This document shows, in pieces, positions 7,349 through 16,491 of a stretch of DNA of 34,417 nucleotides. A program made the position numbers and the translations under genes. The first letter of the stretch is position 1. Every line of letters begins with the position of its first letter. The notes beneath the pieces were generated by a model. It was not told the origin of the DNA. It saw only the letters and a list, made by a program, of their open reading frames with translations, and did not search any database. Source of the DNA: Gemmatimonadota bacterium. Lineage in GTDB: Bacteria; Gemmatimonadota; Gemmatimonadetes; Longimicrobiales; Longimicrobiaceae. Location of the stretch: positions 1-34,417 of the forward strand of contig JAQBQD010000051.1 in NCBI GenBank assembly GCA_028287185.1, written 5' to 3'.

Positions 7349-9481
7349 ATGGTCAGCTCGCGTCACCTCAACCTGGGGCTCGCGGCGGTCTTCGCCGTGT
7401 TCGCCGCCGCCGCCTGCAGCGACCGCTCGGCGGTCGCCCCCGAGGCCGGGCCGGCCCCGGTGCTCCCCACCTCGCCGGGCTCCGCCATCCGGGCGCTGGA
7501 CTGCGTGGTGAACGTTCGCGGCGGCACCATCGGGTGCGGGCCGGAGGGCCTGCCCGCGGGCGTGCACGCCGACGCCGTGGTGGGCGGGCAGAACGTGTAC
7601 GTGCGCATGGCTTCCACCAACGTGGCGTACGATCCCGACGGCGAGGTGCTGAGCGCGGACGTGACCGTGCAGAATCTGCTCCCGCAGGCCATGGGCACGC
7701 GCGACGGCACCGCCGTGGACTCGGCCGGCATCAAGGTGTTCTTCACCGGGGCCCCGGTCACGCAGACGGGCACCGGCAGCGTCACGGTGACCAACGCCGA
7801 CGGCACGGGCACCTTCCTGGGCGGCTCGCAGCAGTTCTTCCGCTACGACGAGAAGCTGGACAGCGGCCAGGTCTCCGCGCCCAAGAGCTGGCACTTCGCG
7901 GTGCCGGTCGAGGTGACGTCGTTCACCTTCAAGGTGTACGTCGCCACCCCGCTCAAGCCGCTGATGATCATCAACGAGCTCATGAGCGACCCCGCCGTGG
8001 TGGTGGACTCGCTGGGCGAGTGGCTGGAGGTGTACAACCGCGGCCTGGACGCGGTGGACCTCTTCGGGTGGCAGGTGGCGTCGCTGAACGACGCGACCCA
8101 GACCATCAACGTCCACATCAACGTGCCGCCCCGCGGCTACGCGGTGCTGGGCAAGAAGACGGACCCGACCAAGAACGGCAACGTGAACGTGCAGTGGTCG
8201 TTCGGTCCCATCAACCTGGCCAACAACACCACCGACTGGGTGGCGCTGCGCACCCCCACGGGCGCCTCGGCCGACTCGGTGATCAACGGCACGGCGCCCA
8301 CCAGCGGCCGCTCGCGCGGGGTGGTGGACCCGGCCGCGGACAACACCACGGCCAGCGGGACCAACTGGAGCCTGGCCACCTCGTTCTACGGCGGCGGCAC
8401 TACCAACAAGGGCACGCCCGGCGCGGCCAACGACGGCTCCACCGGACCCGTGACCCCGCCCACCTCGGCCGGCCCCGCGCGCAGCGTGGTGATGTCGCCC
8501 GACTCGGCGACGGTGATCGTGGGCACCACCCGGCAGTTCACCGCCACGGCGCGCGACTCGGCCAACCAGGTGACCACCAGCACCTACACCTGGAACAGCC
8601 TGAACGCGTCGGTCGCCTCGGTGGCCACCAACGGCCTGGTGACGGCCAACGCGGTGGGCCTCACGCAGATCATCGTGACGGCCGCAACGGGCGTCGCCGA
8701 CACGGCGAACGTGCGGGTGGACACGGCAACCGCGGGCCCCTCGGGCTCGCAGTACCTGAACCACCTGGAGTTCGGCCGGCCCATGGACGCCGACTCCACG
8801 AACGAGCTGATGGTGCGCCACACCGAGTACGTGCTGTCGTACAGCCCCAAGCATGCCGGGCCCAACTGGGTGGCGTGGGACCTGAACCTCACGCACTTCG
8901 GCGCCGCCGCCCGCTGCAACTGCTTCGCCGCCGACCCCACGCTGCCGGACAGCGTGTACCACGTGGTGACGTCGGACTACACGGGCAGCGGGTACAGCCG
9001 CGGGCACATGGTGATGAGCGAGGAGCGCACGGCCTCCGACCTGGAGAACCTGCACGCCTTCTACATGACCAACATCCTGCCGCAGTACCAGGACATGAAC
9101 GGCGGCCCTTGGCTGCTGTTCGAGAACTACGCGAACGACCTGGCGCGCACGCAGAACAAGGAGATCTACATCATCTCCGGCGGCATCTGGCCCGCGAACC
9201 CGTCGACGCTCAGCAACAAGGGCGTGGTGGAGATCCCCACCAGCACGTGGAAGGTGATCGTGGTCGTGCCGCGCGGCACGGGCCTGTCCAGCATCCACTC
9301 CACGGCCGACCTGAAGGTCTACGCGGTGAACATGCCCAACGTCACGGGCATCCTGGGCCAGCCCTGGCAGACGTACCAGACCACCGTGGACGCCATCGAG
9401 GCCGCCACCGGCTACGACCTCCTGGCGCTTCTGCCCGACGACATCGAGGCCGCGGTCGAGTCCACGCAGGCCACTCCGTGA
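7349..9481 (+). CDS. DNA/RNA non-specific endonuclease lipoprotein with lamin-tail and Ig-like domains
   Basis: A 710-aa envelope protein. The signal peptide ends in AAAAC, with Cys23 a probable lipidation site. After a beta-rich N-terminal region comes a lamin-tail domain (about residues 205-318, starting LMIINELMSDP with GEWLEVYNRG). A BIG2-type Ig-like domain follows (about 378-458; SVVMSPDSATVIVGTTRQFTA), then a C-terminal NucA-type nuclease domain. In that domain GYSRGHMVMSEERT (SRGH at 550-553) aligns with the family DRGH motif, and FYMTNILPQYQDMN with the Asn/metal region. The catalytic His is kept, but the usual first Asp is Ser. The family cuts DNA and RNA using a metal ion. Scavenging extracellular nucleic acid is the likely role. 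It is a single gene with two hairpins after the stop. Confidence 0.85.
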   Translation: MVSSRHLNLGLAAVFAVFAAAACSDRSAVAPEAGPAPVLPTSPGSAIRALDCVVNVRGGTIGCGPEGLPAGVHADAVVGGQNVYVRMASTNVAYDPDGEVLSADVTVQNLLPQAMGTRDGTAVDSAGIKVFFTGAPVTQTGTGSVTVTNADGTGTFLGGSQQFFRYDEKLDSGQVSAPKSWHFAVPVEVTSFTFKVYVATPLKPLMIINELMSDPAVVVDSLGEWLEVYNRGLDAVDLFGWQVASLNDATQTINVHINVPPRGYAVLGKKTDPTKNGNVNVQWSFGPINLANNTTDWVALRTPTGASADSVINGTAPTSGRSRGVVDPAADNTTASGTNWSLATSFYGGGTTNKGTPGAANDGSTGPVTPPTSAGPARSVVMSPDSATVIVGTTRQFTATARDSANQVTTSTYTWNSLNASVASVATNGLVTANAVGLTQIIVTAATGVADTANVRVDTATAGPSGSQYLNHLEFGRPMDADSTNELMVRHTEYVLSYSPKHAGPNWVAWDLNLTHFGAAARCNCFAADPTLPDSVYHVVTSDYTGSGYSRGHMVMSEERTASDLENLHAFYMTNILPQYQDMNGGPWLLFENYANDLARTQNKEIYIISGGIWPANPSTLSNKGVVEIPTSTWKVIVVVPRGTGLSSIHSTADLKVYAVNMPNVTGILGQPWQTYQTTVDAIEAATGYDLLALLPDDIEAAVESTQATP

Positions 9482-9489
9482 CCCACCCG

Positions 9490-9512
9490 TCCCGGCGCAC
9501 CGCGCGCCGGGA
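9490..9512 (+). terminator. First of two hairpins after the nuclease gene
   Basis: A 9-bp perfect stem (9490-9498 with 9504-9512) starts nine bases after the stop codon. Confidence 0.5.
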
Positions 9513-9524
9513 CGCGGACTGAAC

Positions 9525-9563
9525 GAAGCGAGGGGCGGCCGATGGATGGCCGCCCCTCGCTTC
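9525..9563. terminator. Strong bidirectional hairpin between convergent genes
   Basis: A 16-bp perfect stem (9525-9540 with 9548-9563) and 7-base loop are followed by the T-rich repeat TTCGTTCGTTCG. It lies between the plus-strand nuclease and the minus-strand PPOX gene and could serve both. Confidence 0.75.
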
Positions 9564-9637
9564 TTCGTTCGTTCGATCGATGACCAGCCACGTACCCGGA
9601 TCGCCCCGTTCTCCCATCCGGCGGAGGCCGGGGCGAA

Positions 9638-10282
9638 TCAGTACAGCGTCGCCGCCTGCCGGGCGGGGAGCGCGCGGTCGTATTCCTCGCCTCCCTCGCG
9701 GCCGCCGCTGGCCTCGGCGAGCATGGCGCCGGCGGTGGGGAGCGCGGCGCGGGGCACGTGGCGCGCGGGGTCCCACAGCCGGCTGCGGACCAGGGCGCGG
9801 GCGCACTGGAAGTAGACGGCCTCCACCGTGATGACGACCACGGTGCGCGGCGCCTTGCCGTCCACCTCGAAGCGGGCGCACAGCGCGGGATCGGCGGACA
9901 CCACGGCGCGGCCGTTGACGCGCAGGGTCTCGTTGGCGCCGGGCACCAGGAAGAGCAGCGCCACCCGCCCGTCGCGCACGATGTTGCGCAGGCTGTCCAG
10001 GCGGTTGTTGCCGCGCCGGTCGGGCAGCAGCAGCGTGCGCTCGTCCCGCACCTGCACCAGCCCGTGCTCGTCCCCGCGCGGCGAGCAGTCCATCCCCTCG
10101 GGACCCACGGTGGCGAGAACGCAGAAGGGCGACGCCTCCAGCATCGCGCGGTACGTGGCGGTAAGGTGGTCCGCCACCTTGTGCAGCGAGGGCCCCAGCG
10201 GCTTCGCGTACAGCTCCGCCAGCGCGTCCTCGCCGGTCACCAGGTGCGGATCGGCGGGCGTTGCGTCGGAGGGAAGGTGCAT
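9638..10282 (-). CDS. Pyridoxamine 5'-phosphate oxidase-family FMN-binding protein
   Basis: A 214-aa soluble flavoprotein-like protein with a split-barrel fold. SPFCVLATVGPEGMDCSPRGD and RTLLLPDRRGNNRLDSLRNIV are hallmark segments of the PPOX family, followed by VALLFLVPGANETLRVNGRAVVS. The layout matches the MSMEG_1061-type group of PPOX proteins of unknown substrate rather than PdxH. Such proteins bind FMN, haem or F420; the exact reaction cannot be read from sequence. It diverges from the lytic transglycosylase gene with 165 bp between starts. Confidence 0.85.
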   Translation of the reverse strand: MHLPSDATPADPHLVTGEDALAELYAKPLGPSLHKVADHLTATYRAMLEASPFCVLATVGPEGMDCSPRGDEHGLVQVRDERTLLLPDRRGNNRLDSLRNIVRDGRVALLFLVPGANETLRVNGRAVVSADPALCARFEVDGKAPRTVVVITVEAVYFQCARALVRSRLWDPARHVPRAALPTAGAMLAEASGGREGGEEYDRALPARQAATLY

Positions 10283-10447
10283 CGTCGGGCTCGTTCGCGT
10301 GGGCGGTGGCGCTCAGGATCGGCACCGGAATCTGGGTGCGGACGCGGCGGAACGCGAGCGCCGGGCGTGCATCGGCCCCGAACTTGCCCCCGCGGCGGCG
10401 TCCGGCCGCGTCCGCGGCGAACCGACACCCCGGCCCGGAAGGCGCAC

Positions 10448-11191
10448 GTGAAGGACGGTCCGCGTGTCGTGCACCGGGGTCCGGCGCCCGGCGCCGCCAC
10501 CCCGTTTCCGCGCTGGATGCTGTTCGCGCTGCCCGCCATCGTGGTGGCGGGGGTGGCGCTCGCCATCTCCAGCGCCAGCCTGCCGGAGTCGTTCGGGCCG
10601 CGCCTGGGCACGCCGGACACGCTGCGCGAGACCCGCATCGCCCTGCCGAAATCCCCCGACCTGCTGGACGCGCGCTACCTGCGCCGCGCGGTGGAGGCCC
10701 GCGAGGGAACCTCTCCGCGCGACATCGCCATGGGCGAGCTGGCCGACCGCTACCACGTGACGGAGACGATGGCGCGCTCCATCTGGCAGGCGGCCGAGGC
10801 GGAGCGGATCGACCCCGAGCTGGGCTTTCGGCTGATCCGCGTGGAAAGCGTGTTCGACACGGCCGCCGTGAACCCGGCCGGCGGCCTGGGCCTCACGCAG
10901 CTCATGCTGGGCACGGCGCGCGCGATCGACCCCAAGGTCCGTACGGTGCGTCAGGCCATGGACCCGCGTACCAACATGCACCTGGGCTTCCGCAACCTGC
11001 GCAACATGCTGGAGCTGTTCCACGGCGACGTGCGCCTGGCCGTGATCGCCTACAACCGCGGCGAGATCGCCGTCCTCCGCGCCGTCAAGCGCGGCCGCGA
11101 CCCGGAGAACGGCTACGGCGCCCGCGTGCTGGGCCCCCGCGGCCACGGAGGAAAGCCGTACGCCGGCAAGGGGCTGCTGGCGGAGCGGTAG
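10448..11191 (+). CDS. Membrane-anchored lytic transglycosylase (SLT domain)
   Basis: A peptidoglycan-cleaving enzyme of 247 aa. The GTG at 10448 is chosen as start because GGAAGG lies 5 nt upstream and the reading then enters a single N-terminal membrane anchor (WMLFALPAIVVAGVALAI). The C-terminal half is a goose-lysozyme-like SLT domain. LIRVESVFDTAAVNPAGGLG contains the catalytic Glu133 in the usual ES context, followed by GLTQLML (the family GLMQ motif) and AVIAYNRGE. These enzymes cut the MurNAc-GlcNAc bond non-hydrolytically, making 1,6-anhydro ends. The active domain would face the periplasm. Confidence 0.9.
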   Translation: MKDGPRVVHRGPAPGAATPFPRWMLFALPAIVVAGVALAISSASLPESFGPRLGTPDTLRETRIALPKSPDLLDARYLRRAVEAREGTSPRDIAMGELADRYHVTETMARSIWQAAEAERIDPELGFRLIRVESVFDTAAVNPAGGLGLTQLMLGTARAIDPKVRTVRQAMDPRTNMHLGFRNLRNMLELFHGDVRLAVIAYNRGEIAVLRAVKRGRDPENGYGARVLGPRGHGGKPYAGKGLLAER

Positions 11192-11345
11192 CGCATCTGC
11201 GGACCGGGGGCCCGGCCGATCCGGTTGCGGCGCCCTCCACGACGTGCCGCCGCATCTCCCATCCCCCACCCACCCTCCGCTTTCCCCGCCGCCTCCATCG
11301 ACTTCTCCCGAGACGTTCCTCCGCATTCTCACCGCTGCCCCACCG

Positions 11346-12008
11346 CTACTCCGTGCCCGCGCTCGCCGCGGAATCGGGCGCGGGGGCGATGGGAGCGCCC
11401 GCGCTGCGCGGCCAGTGCGCGCCCTGCGTGGCGCCATGGCGCGTCTTGCGGTCGTAGCTCCGGTCGCGGCCGCGGTACTCGTCCAGGATGCGCTCCACCT
11501 CGGCGCGCATGTGGGCACGCATGCCGATGCACGCGGGCGCCGAGAACTCGTCCAGCGCCCGGCTCACGGCGCTCGCCGCGGACGAGGCGATGCCCACGTG
11601 CCCCGCTTCGTGCACCGCGAGCGCGGCCACGTACGCCTGCCAGTCGGCCGCGACCTGCGGACCGGCGTCGGACCGCGGGCGCCACTCGGGCAGAAACACG
11701 TCCACCTGCAGCCACACGTCCGTCGACTCGGCGCGGCAGGTGGGGCCCGCCTGCACCCACCGCGCCTGCCACGACACGTTCCACACCGTGAGCCCCGTCG
11801 ACCCGCTTCCGTCGCGCCACGGGCGGCGTGCCTGCATGGATCGCGAGATGTCGCGCGCGTTGCCGCCCTCAACGCGGTAGAAGTGGTACACCCCCGGCGA
11901 GCGCATCATCAGCTTCGGCGCGCCGGACGGAGCCACCTCGCGGCCCGGCGCGCATCCCAGGGCCGCGGCGGCGAGGACGAGGACGACCATCGGAGAACGG
12001 CGGATCAT
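11346..12008 (-). CDS. DUF922-family putative zinc protease lipoprotein
   Basis: A 220-aa protein with a lipoprotein signal (MIRRSPMVVLVLAAAALGC, lipobox Cys19). The central region carries DVFLPEWRPRSDA and then AVHEAGHVGIA, a HExxH zinc site (H133, E134, H137), followed by an RAHMRAEVERILDEYR helix. This combination (beta-rich start, W/Y-rich middle, VHExxH, terminal helix) is the DUF922 family of predicted secreted Zn proteases. ATG 12008 is chosen because it begins the signal peptide; the Shine-Dalgarno sequence is weak. The substrate is unknown. A low-complexity APIAPAPDSAASAG tail ends the protein. Confidence 0.8.
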   Translation of the reverse strand: MIRRSPMVVLVLAAAALGCAPGREVAPSGAPKLMMRSPGVYHFYRVEGGNARDISRSMQARRPWRDGSGSTGLTVWNVSWQARWVQAGPTCRAESTDVWLQVDVFLPEWRPRSDAGPQVAADWQAYVAALAVHEAGHVGIASSAASAVSRALDEFSAPACIGMRAHMRAEVERILDEYRGRDRSYDRKTRHGATQGAHWPRSAGAPIAPAPDSAASAGTE

Positions 12009-12285
12009 AATCACGCGGGGCAGGGGGTGCACGGATCGGAAGGCTGCGGATGGACCTGGGGGCGGCGACGTGAGCCAGCACGATCGCGACTGCGATGCTG
12101 GTCATCGAGGATGCGGCACCTTACGGCGTCATCCGTATCCCCGTAACCGGGAACTCGAGGTGCCCTGCGGCTGGCCGTGGAACGGCGGCGGCAACTGCTG
12201 ACGCTCGTGGCCCCGCGAAAGATCGTGCGCGGCATGCATCTCGCCCCGCGAGCGGCCTTTCTCGGCCCGTGGAATCCAGGGAGAC

Positions 12286-13161
12286 ATGCGTACGATGCGA
12301 GGCTGGAAGGTGATGGGGCTGGCGGCGGCGCTCGTCGCCTCCGGATGCGGGCGCGGGGAGAACGACGCGCGGCGGGCGCAGGCGGGCGCACCGTCCGACC
12401 GTCCCCCGTTGGCAGCGGTCGCGGCTCCCATGCCTCCCCCGCCGCCGCAGCCGCTCACCGCGGCGGACTCGGCCCGTGTGCGGACGCGGATCGCGGCGCG
12501 GCGCGACTCGCTGGAGGCGGCGTTCGCGCGGGGACGGCCGCTGGGGGCGAGCGAGGTGGCGATGCTGCGGCGGGACGTGAACGCGGAGCAGATCGCCACC
12601 GCGCGCCGCCTGGGCATCCGCGCGTCGGACGCCGGCCAGATCGAGCAGCTGCGGCGCGAAGGGCGTCTTGTGGCGCTGGGCGACAGCACGCCGTACTGGG
12701 TGCTGCGCGACATGGACCACTCGGTGCCCTACGTGACGCCGGACGCCCGCGCCATGCTGGCGGAGCTGGGCCGCCGCTTCCAGGCGCGGCTCGCGCGGCT
12801 GGGCCTGCCTCCGTATCGGATGAAGGTCACCTCGGCGCTGCGGACGGACGAGACGCAGGCTTCGCTGCGCAGGATCAACTCGTACGCCTCGCGCACCGTG
12901 AGCGCGCACGAGTTCGGCACCACGGTGGACGTGTCGCACGAGCGCTTCGCCGTGCCCGTCGACGCGCGGCCGGCCGGCGATGCCGCGCTGGGGATGGAGC
13001 GGGCGATGCTGGAGGAGGTGGGGAAGGAGCACGCCAGGGTGCTCCAGGCCGAGCTGGGCCGCGCCATCGCCGGGATGCGCGACCAGGGCGCGCTGCACGT
13101 GATGATGGAGAACCTGCAGCCCGTCTACCACATGACCGTCGCGCGGCCCTTCACGCCCTGA
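12286..13161 (+). CDS. DUF5715-family lipoprotein with M15 peptidase-like motifs
   Basis: A 291-aa envelope protein with a lipoprotein signal (lipobox VASGC, Cys21) and a Pro-rich linker. The C-terminal part has SALRTDETQASLRRIN, VSAHEFGTTVDVS and VYHMTV, which match the SxHxxGxAxD and final-His pattern of the D-Ala-D-Ala carboxypeptidase/VanY (M15) fold. The DUF5715 family is built this way, and several zinc-ligand positions are plausible (His and Asp in HEFGTTVD, His in VYHM). A role in trimming peptidoglycan stem peptides is inferred. AGGGAG is only 2 nt from ATG 12286, so the next in-frame ATG at 12295 (11 nt spacing) may be used. Confidence 0.8.
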   Translation: MRTMRGWKVMGLAAALVASGCGRGENDARRAQAGAPSDRPPLAAVAAPMPPPPPQPLTAADSARVRTRIAARRDSLEAAFARGRPLGASEVAMLRRDVNAEQIATARRLGIRASDAGQIEQLRREGRLVALGDSTPYWVLRDMDHSVPYVTPDARAMLAELGRRFQARLARLGLPPYRMKVTSALRTDETQASLRRINSYASRTVSAHEFGTTVDVSHERFAVPVDARPAGDAALGMERAMLEEVGKEHARVLQAELGRAIAGMRDQGALHVMMENLQPVYHMTVARPFTP

Positions 13162-13191
13162 TCGTCCGTCGCGGAGCCTCCGCCCGCGGCC

Positions 13192-13590
13192 TTACTCCAC
13201 GGGCCAGTGGAGACAGATGCCGTATCCGTCCGGATCGCGAAAGTTGAGGGCGCGAAAGCCATATTGGGTCACGGCCGGCGGCCCGACCTCGACGCCCGCC
13301 GCGCGCAGCTGCGCGTATGCAGCGTCCACGTCCCGGCACCCGAGGTAGAGCGTCACGTCCCCGTGGCCGGCGGCGCGCAGCGGGTCCGGAGCCGGCGGCC
13401 GCGCATCGGCCTCGTACGCGGTGTTCAGCATCAGCGTGACGTCCTTCGCGCGGAGCATCCCCCAGTCGAACGGATCTCCCCCCGACGTGTTCACCACCTC
13501 GAACCCCAGGAGGTCGCGGTAGAAACGGATGGACGTCGGCATGTCGAACACCTGCACGAGCGGCGCGAGCCCGTCGAGCGCGATGGACAT
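13192..13590 (-). CDS. VOC-family (glyoxalase/bleomycin-resistance fold) protein
   Basis: A 132-aa protein of the vicinal oxygen chelate superfamily. It has two beta-alpha-beta-beta-beta units: SIRFYRDLLGFEVV in the first, DVDAAYAQLRAAGVEVGPPAVTQYG in the second, with FRDPDGYGICLHWPVE at the end. GGGAGG precedes the ATG at a normal distance. Members bind a metal and act in glyoxalase, dioxygenase or resistance reactions; nothing here identifies the substrate. Confidence 0.85.
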   Translation of the reverse strand: MSIALDGLAPLVQVFDMPTSIRFYRDLLGFEVVNTSGGDPFDWGMLRAKDVTLMLNTAYEADARPPAPDPLRAAGHGDVTLYLGCRDVDAAYAQLRAAGVEVGPPAVTQYGFRALNFRDPDGYGICLHWPVE

Positions 13591-13720
13591 TGGATCCTCC
13601 CGTCCGCCGATGGTTCAACGGGCGCGGCGCGCGGCGGCACGCGTCGCGCCCGCCGATCAGGGCACCCACGGGTACCTGTCGATGCCGTCGGGCGACGGAC
13701 GCGGGTGATGCTCCGTGGCG

Positions 13721-14410
13721 CTACGAGTGTGGGGATGTCTGCGTGAGCCGGGTTTCGTCCGCCTGCTTGTGCAGCAGGTTCTCCAGAAACGCGACCTGCT
13801 GCTGAAGGCGCTCCACGTCTTCCTGGAGGCGATCGACGGCGGTCTCCAGGCCCCGCACGTGCTCGCGGCTGGCGTACTCCATCGGGTTGCGCGGCGAGAG
13901 CATCGACACGACCGAGGACACGCCCGGCAGCGCGGCGACCGTTGCCATGCCCGGAAGCCTGGTTCCGGGCCTGACCTCGGCGGCTGGCCCCAGGAGCGCC
14001 GGATGCGGGACGAGGATGGCGAGCGCCCGCGCGAACCGGAACGCATCCCCCTTCGCGATGCGGATGCGGTACCTGCGCTGGAGGGTTTCGATGGTGATCT
14101 GGTACGCGCGCAGCTTGGTGCCGTGGTGTACGCCGGCAATCTCGCTCGCGGCCAGCTCCACCTGCTTTCGGGCGACGCGCTCCTGCTTGAGGCAGATGAG
14201 CCGCTGGTCCGTGGCCACGATCAGCCACCCGGAAGCCACCCGCAGCCGCGGGCGCCGCACGCCCAGCAGCCGGCCGTTCACCAGGCCACGGATGTGCTCG
14301 TCGTCGCGCAGGATGTACGGCAGGTCGCGGAACTCCCGCTGCTCCCACCAGCGCTCGCCCTCGCCGATCTCCCTGAGCTGCGCGTCGATGGCCCCGCGAT
14401 CTACTGGCAT
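13721..14410 (-). CDS. Bacterial PH-domain protein with C-terminal coiled coil
   Basis: A 229-aa protein. ATG 14410 is selected (AGGG about 8 nt upstream); the frame is open further upstream but that stretch is not protein-like. A short helical start is followed by a bacterial pleckstrin-homology-like domain (GWLIVATDQRLICLKQ ... AGVHHGTKLRAYQITIE ... RYRIRIAKGDAFRFARAL), as in the bPH/YokE-like families. The last 45 residues form a clear heptad coiled coil (HVRGLETAVDRLQEDVERL). The protein is likely cytoplasmic or membrane-associated and oligomeric. Function unknown. Confidence 0.75.
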   Translation of the reverse strand: MPVDRGAIDAQLREIGEGERWWEQREFRDLPYILRDDEHIRGLVNGRLLGVRRPRLRVASGWLIVATDQRLICLKQERVARKQVELAASEIAGVHHGTKLRAYQITIETLQRRYRIRIAKGDAFRFARALAILVPHPALLGPAAEVRPGTRLPGMATVAALPGVSSVVSMLSPRNPMEYASREHVRGLETAVDRLQEDVERLQQQVAFLENLLHKQADETRLTQTSPHS

Positions 14411-14756
14411 GACGAAAACCCTGCTGCGACGAGTGGTGATGCGACGTGATCCGGCCAACGCCGTGCCGGCGGAGGCTCGCATCCCGGAACATAGATTCTC
14501 ACCCCGCGCGGTGAAAGGCTCTCCGTCTGCGATTCCCGCATGTCGGATGCGTTGACGACCCTCGCGCATGAGAAGCTCTGCGCCTTTTCCTGGCGGTTGC
14601 GATCCCGGACACGGAACACGAGCTGCTGCAACCCGTTCGCGGCCGCTCATCCCGAGTGCGCTGCAAGCGGTAAGGTGCGGAAGGGACACTGGAGCCGCCG
14701 CTACTCCCCGCGTGCGAGCAGATTCCGCGCGCCCCTCTGTCGTGACGATCGCCTCG
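14411..14756. other. Intergenic region, no gene recognised
   Basis: Between the PH-domain gene and the membrane-protein gene I see no RNA gene, hairpin with a long stem, or frame with a ribosome site and convincing composition. Confidence 0.5.
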
Positions 14757-15299
14757 CTACGCCCCGGCCTTCGAGGTCGGACCGCGCCGGCCGATCGCCC
14801 ACACGATGGGAACGCCGACGAACGGCACGTGGCCCAGGAGCTGAACCCACCAGCGCACGGTGATGGCGGGCGGGCGATGCAGCAGGAGCGGGATGACCAC
14901 GAGCGACATCACCACCCACACCAGCGGGCCGAACACCGCGGCAGCCTTGATCACGCCGTTCCGCGATCCGGCCAGCTCGCGGACCCGCGACGAGCGGTCG
15001 TGCAGCACGAGGAACACGGCCGAGCATCCGAACGCGACGCCGAAGTGCATGAGCGCGCCGACCGCCGCCGTCTGCGCTCCGCCGGCCAACGCGCTCGGCC
15101 CCAGCAGCGTCGAGGCCACACCTTGAAACAGGCGCGTCACCGTGGAGTGGTAGAACGCCACACTCAGCACGCTGGAGAAGAGCCCGTCGGTGACGCCGGT
15201 CAGCAGGCCCGCAAGCACGAGCCGCGAAACGATGCCGCGGCCTCCAGCGCCGGATGCGCTTGAATCGGTCGCGGCCGGGTACGTAGTCGAGGTCAGCAT
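14757..15299 (-). CDS. Predicted four-helix membrane protein of unknown function
   Basis: A 180-aa protein with about four hydrophobic helices (LVLAGLLTGVTDGLFSSVLS; AAVGALMHFGVAFGCSAVFL; AAAVFGPLVWVVMSLVVIPL; LLGHVPFVGVPIVWAIG). The segment VTRLFQGVASTLLGPSALAGG followed by GALMHFGVA recalls a widespread family of small membrane proteins with a conserved LQ-IAS-G-A-GG/H pattern. I know that family only as uncharacterised. The gene appears monocistronic. Confidence 0.7.
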   Translation of the reverse strand: MLTSTTYPAATDSSASGAGGRGIVSRLVLAGLLTGVTDGLFSSVLSVAFYHSTVTRLFQGVASTLLGPSALAGGAQTAAVGALMHFGVAFGCSAVFLVLHDRSSRVRELAGSRNGVIKAAAVFGPLVWVVMSLVVIPLLLHRPPAITVRWWVQLLGHVPFVGVPIVWAIGRRGPTSKAGA

Positions 15300-15443
15300 C
15301 GTGAGGTCGGCGGAAGGACGTTCGCGGCGGACCCGCAGGGGGATGCAGGCAGGATAATGGAATCGCGGCGGAAGCGCACGTGGATAGCAGGGGCCTGGAC
15401 TCCGGCGACCGGCGCACGGAGCGATGCGCTCGCGGGTACGCGG

Positions 15444-16193
15444 TCACACGGCGATCGCGCTCACGTGGCCTCCGACGATGCGCCATCCATCCGGCCGTTC
15501 GGCCCAGATGCGCGTGTAGCGGTACGGTCCCTGGAACGCGGCTCCGTCGAACGTGCCCGCGAGCTCCACGCGCACGACCACCATCACCACGCCGGGCGCG
15601 AGGTGCACGAGCCGCCGCTCCCCGGGTTCGACCGTCGTCATGCGCACCCGCCCGGAGCGGTGCGCCTCCAGGTCGTCCGCCTTGCCCACGACGGCGCCGT
15701 CGGGCCCCGTGAACACCAGCGCGTCATCGATCAGCCCGTCCAGCGCAGCCACGTCGCCGGACAGCATCGCCAGACGCAGCTCCGCCTCGCGCGCGAGGAT
15801 GGGTTCGTCGGTCATGCCTGCCTCGCCGGTAACGAACAGCGAGCAAGATGGGGCGCGGTCAGGAGTCGCAGGGCCGGCAATCGAATCACCCGGAATGTCC
15901 GGTGGCCGCCGCTTACCCGAATCGGGAAACGCGAGCGCACGGAGCTCCGCCTCGGACAGCTGCCCGTAGCGCGCGAACACCTCGCGCGACTGGCGCGCTG
16001 CATTGCCGAGCCCGCCGTGCCCGGAGAGTGCCTTGAAGTTGCCCACACGCATGCGAAAACTCCCCAGCTCGATCCCCAGCCATGCAGCGAGTTCGGCAAG
16101 GGAGGCCGCGACTCGGGCGTGCCCGAACCTGTGCACATAGAGCGCGGCCAGGTCGTCACGGACAGTCCAGCGGCGCCGCTCAGAGGAATGCAT
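15444..16193 (-). CDS. SANT/Myb-like DNA-binding domain joined to an NTF2-like (SnoaL/DUF4440) domain
   Basis: A single open frame of 249 aa from ATG 16193. Residues 8-90 (RWTVRDDLAALYVHRFG ... SFRMRVGNFKALSGHGGL ... RQSREVFARYG) match a helical DNA-binding module otherwise seen in front of HNH nucleases or alone. A low-complexity linker of about 40 residues follows. The last 124 residues (MTDEPILAREAELRLAML ... YRYTRIWAERPDGWRIVGGH) are a complete NTF2-like domain of the DUF4440/SnoaL group. An internal ATG at 15815, with GAGGCAGG upstream, could start the NTF2 protein independently. The pair may therefore be two genes whose separating stop was lost. No catalytic function can be assigned. 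Confidence 0.7.
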   Translation of the reverse strand: MHSSERRRWTVRDDLAALYVHRFGHARVAASLAELAAWLGIELGSFRMRVGNFKALSGHGGLGNAARQSREVFARYGQLSEAELRALAFPDSGKRRPPDIPGDSIAGPATPDRAPSCSLFVTGEAGMTDEPILAREAELRLAMLSGDVAALDGLIDDALVFTGPDGAVVGKADDLEAHRSGRVRMTTVEPGERRLVHLAPGVVMVVVRVELAGTFDGAAFQGPYRYTRIWAERPDGWRIVGGHVSAIAV

Positions 16194-16491
16194 CGACAGT
16201 TGCTCGATCTCTCGCGTGGTGTGGGGAAGGATGGATGCGTCAGCTTCGCCACAGGGCACCTCAGACCAGGGAGGGCGATGTCCCCCCTTCGGACGTGACC
16301 GGCCAGCCATGCATCTGGAGAAAGCGGCCACGTGAGAATCCTACGTCGGTCGCGGTGGGCGCGGCCAGTGTGAGCACTTGTACGACGTGGCCTGGTCGTC
16401 GAACCTGAACCGCTGCTCGCCCGTCAAGACTCGGCCGCCAACACCCCCGTACAGGGGGGGGTCATGCAAGGCGAGACGCGCCGATCCGGGA

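Noticed and set aside
14540..15263. Plus-strand frames across 14540-15263
   Set aside because: They run opposite a clear four-helix membrane protein and have Arg/His-rich shadow composition.
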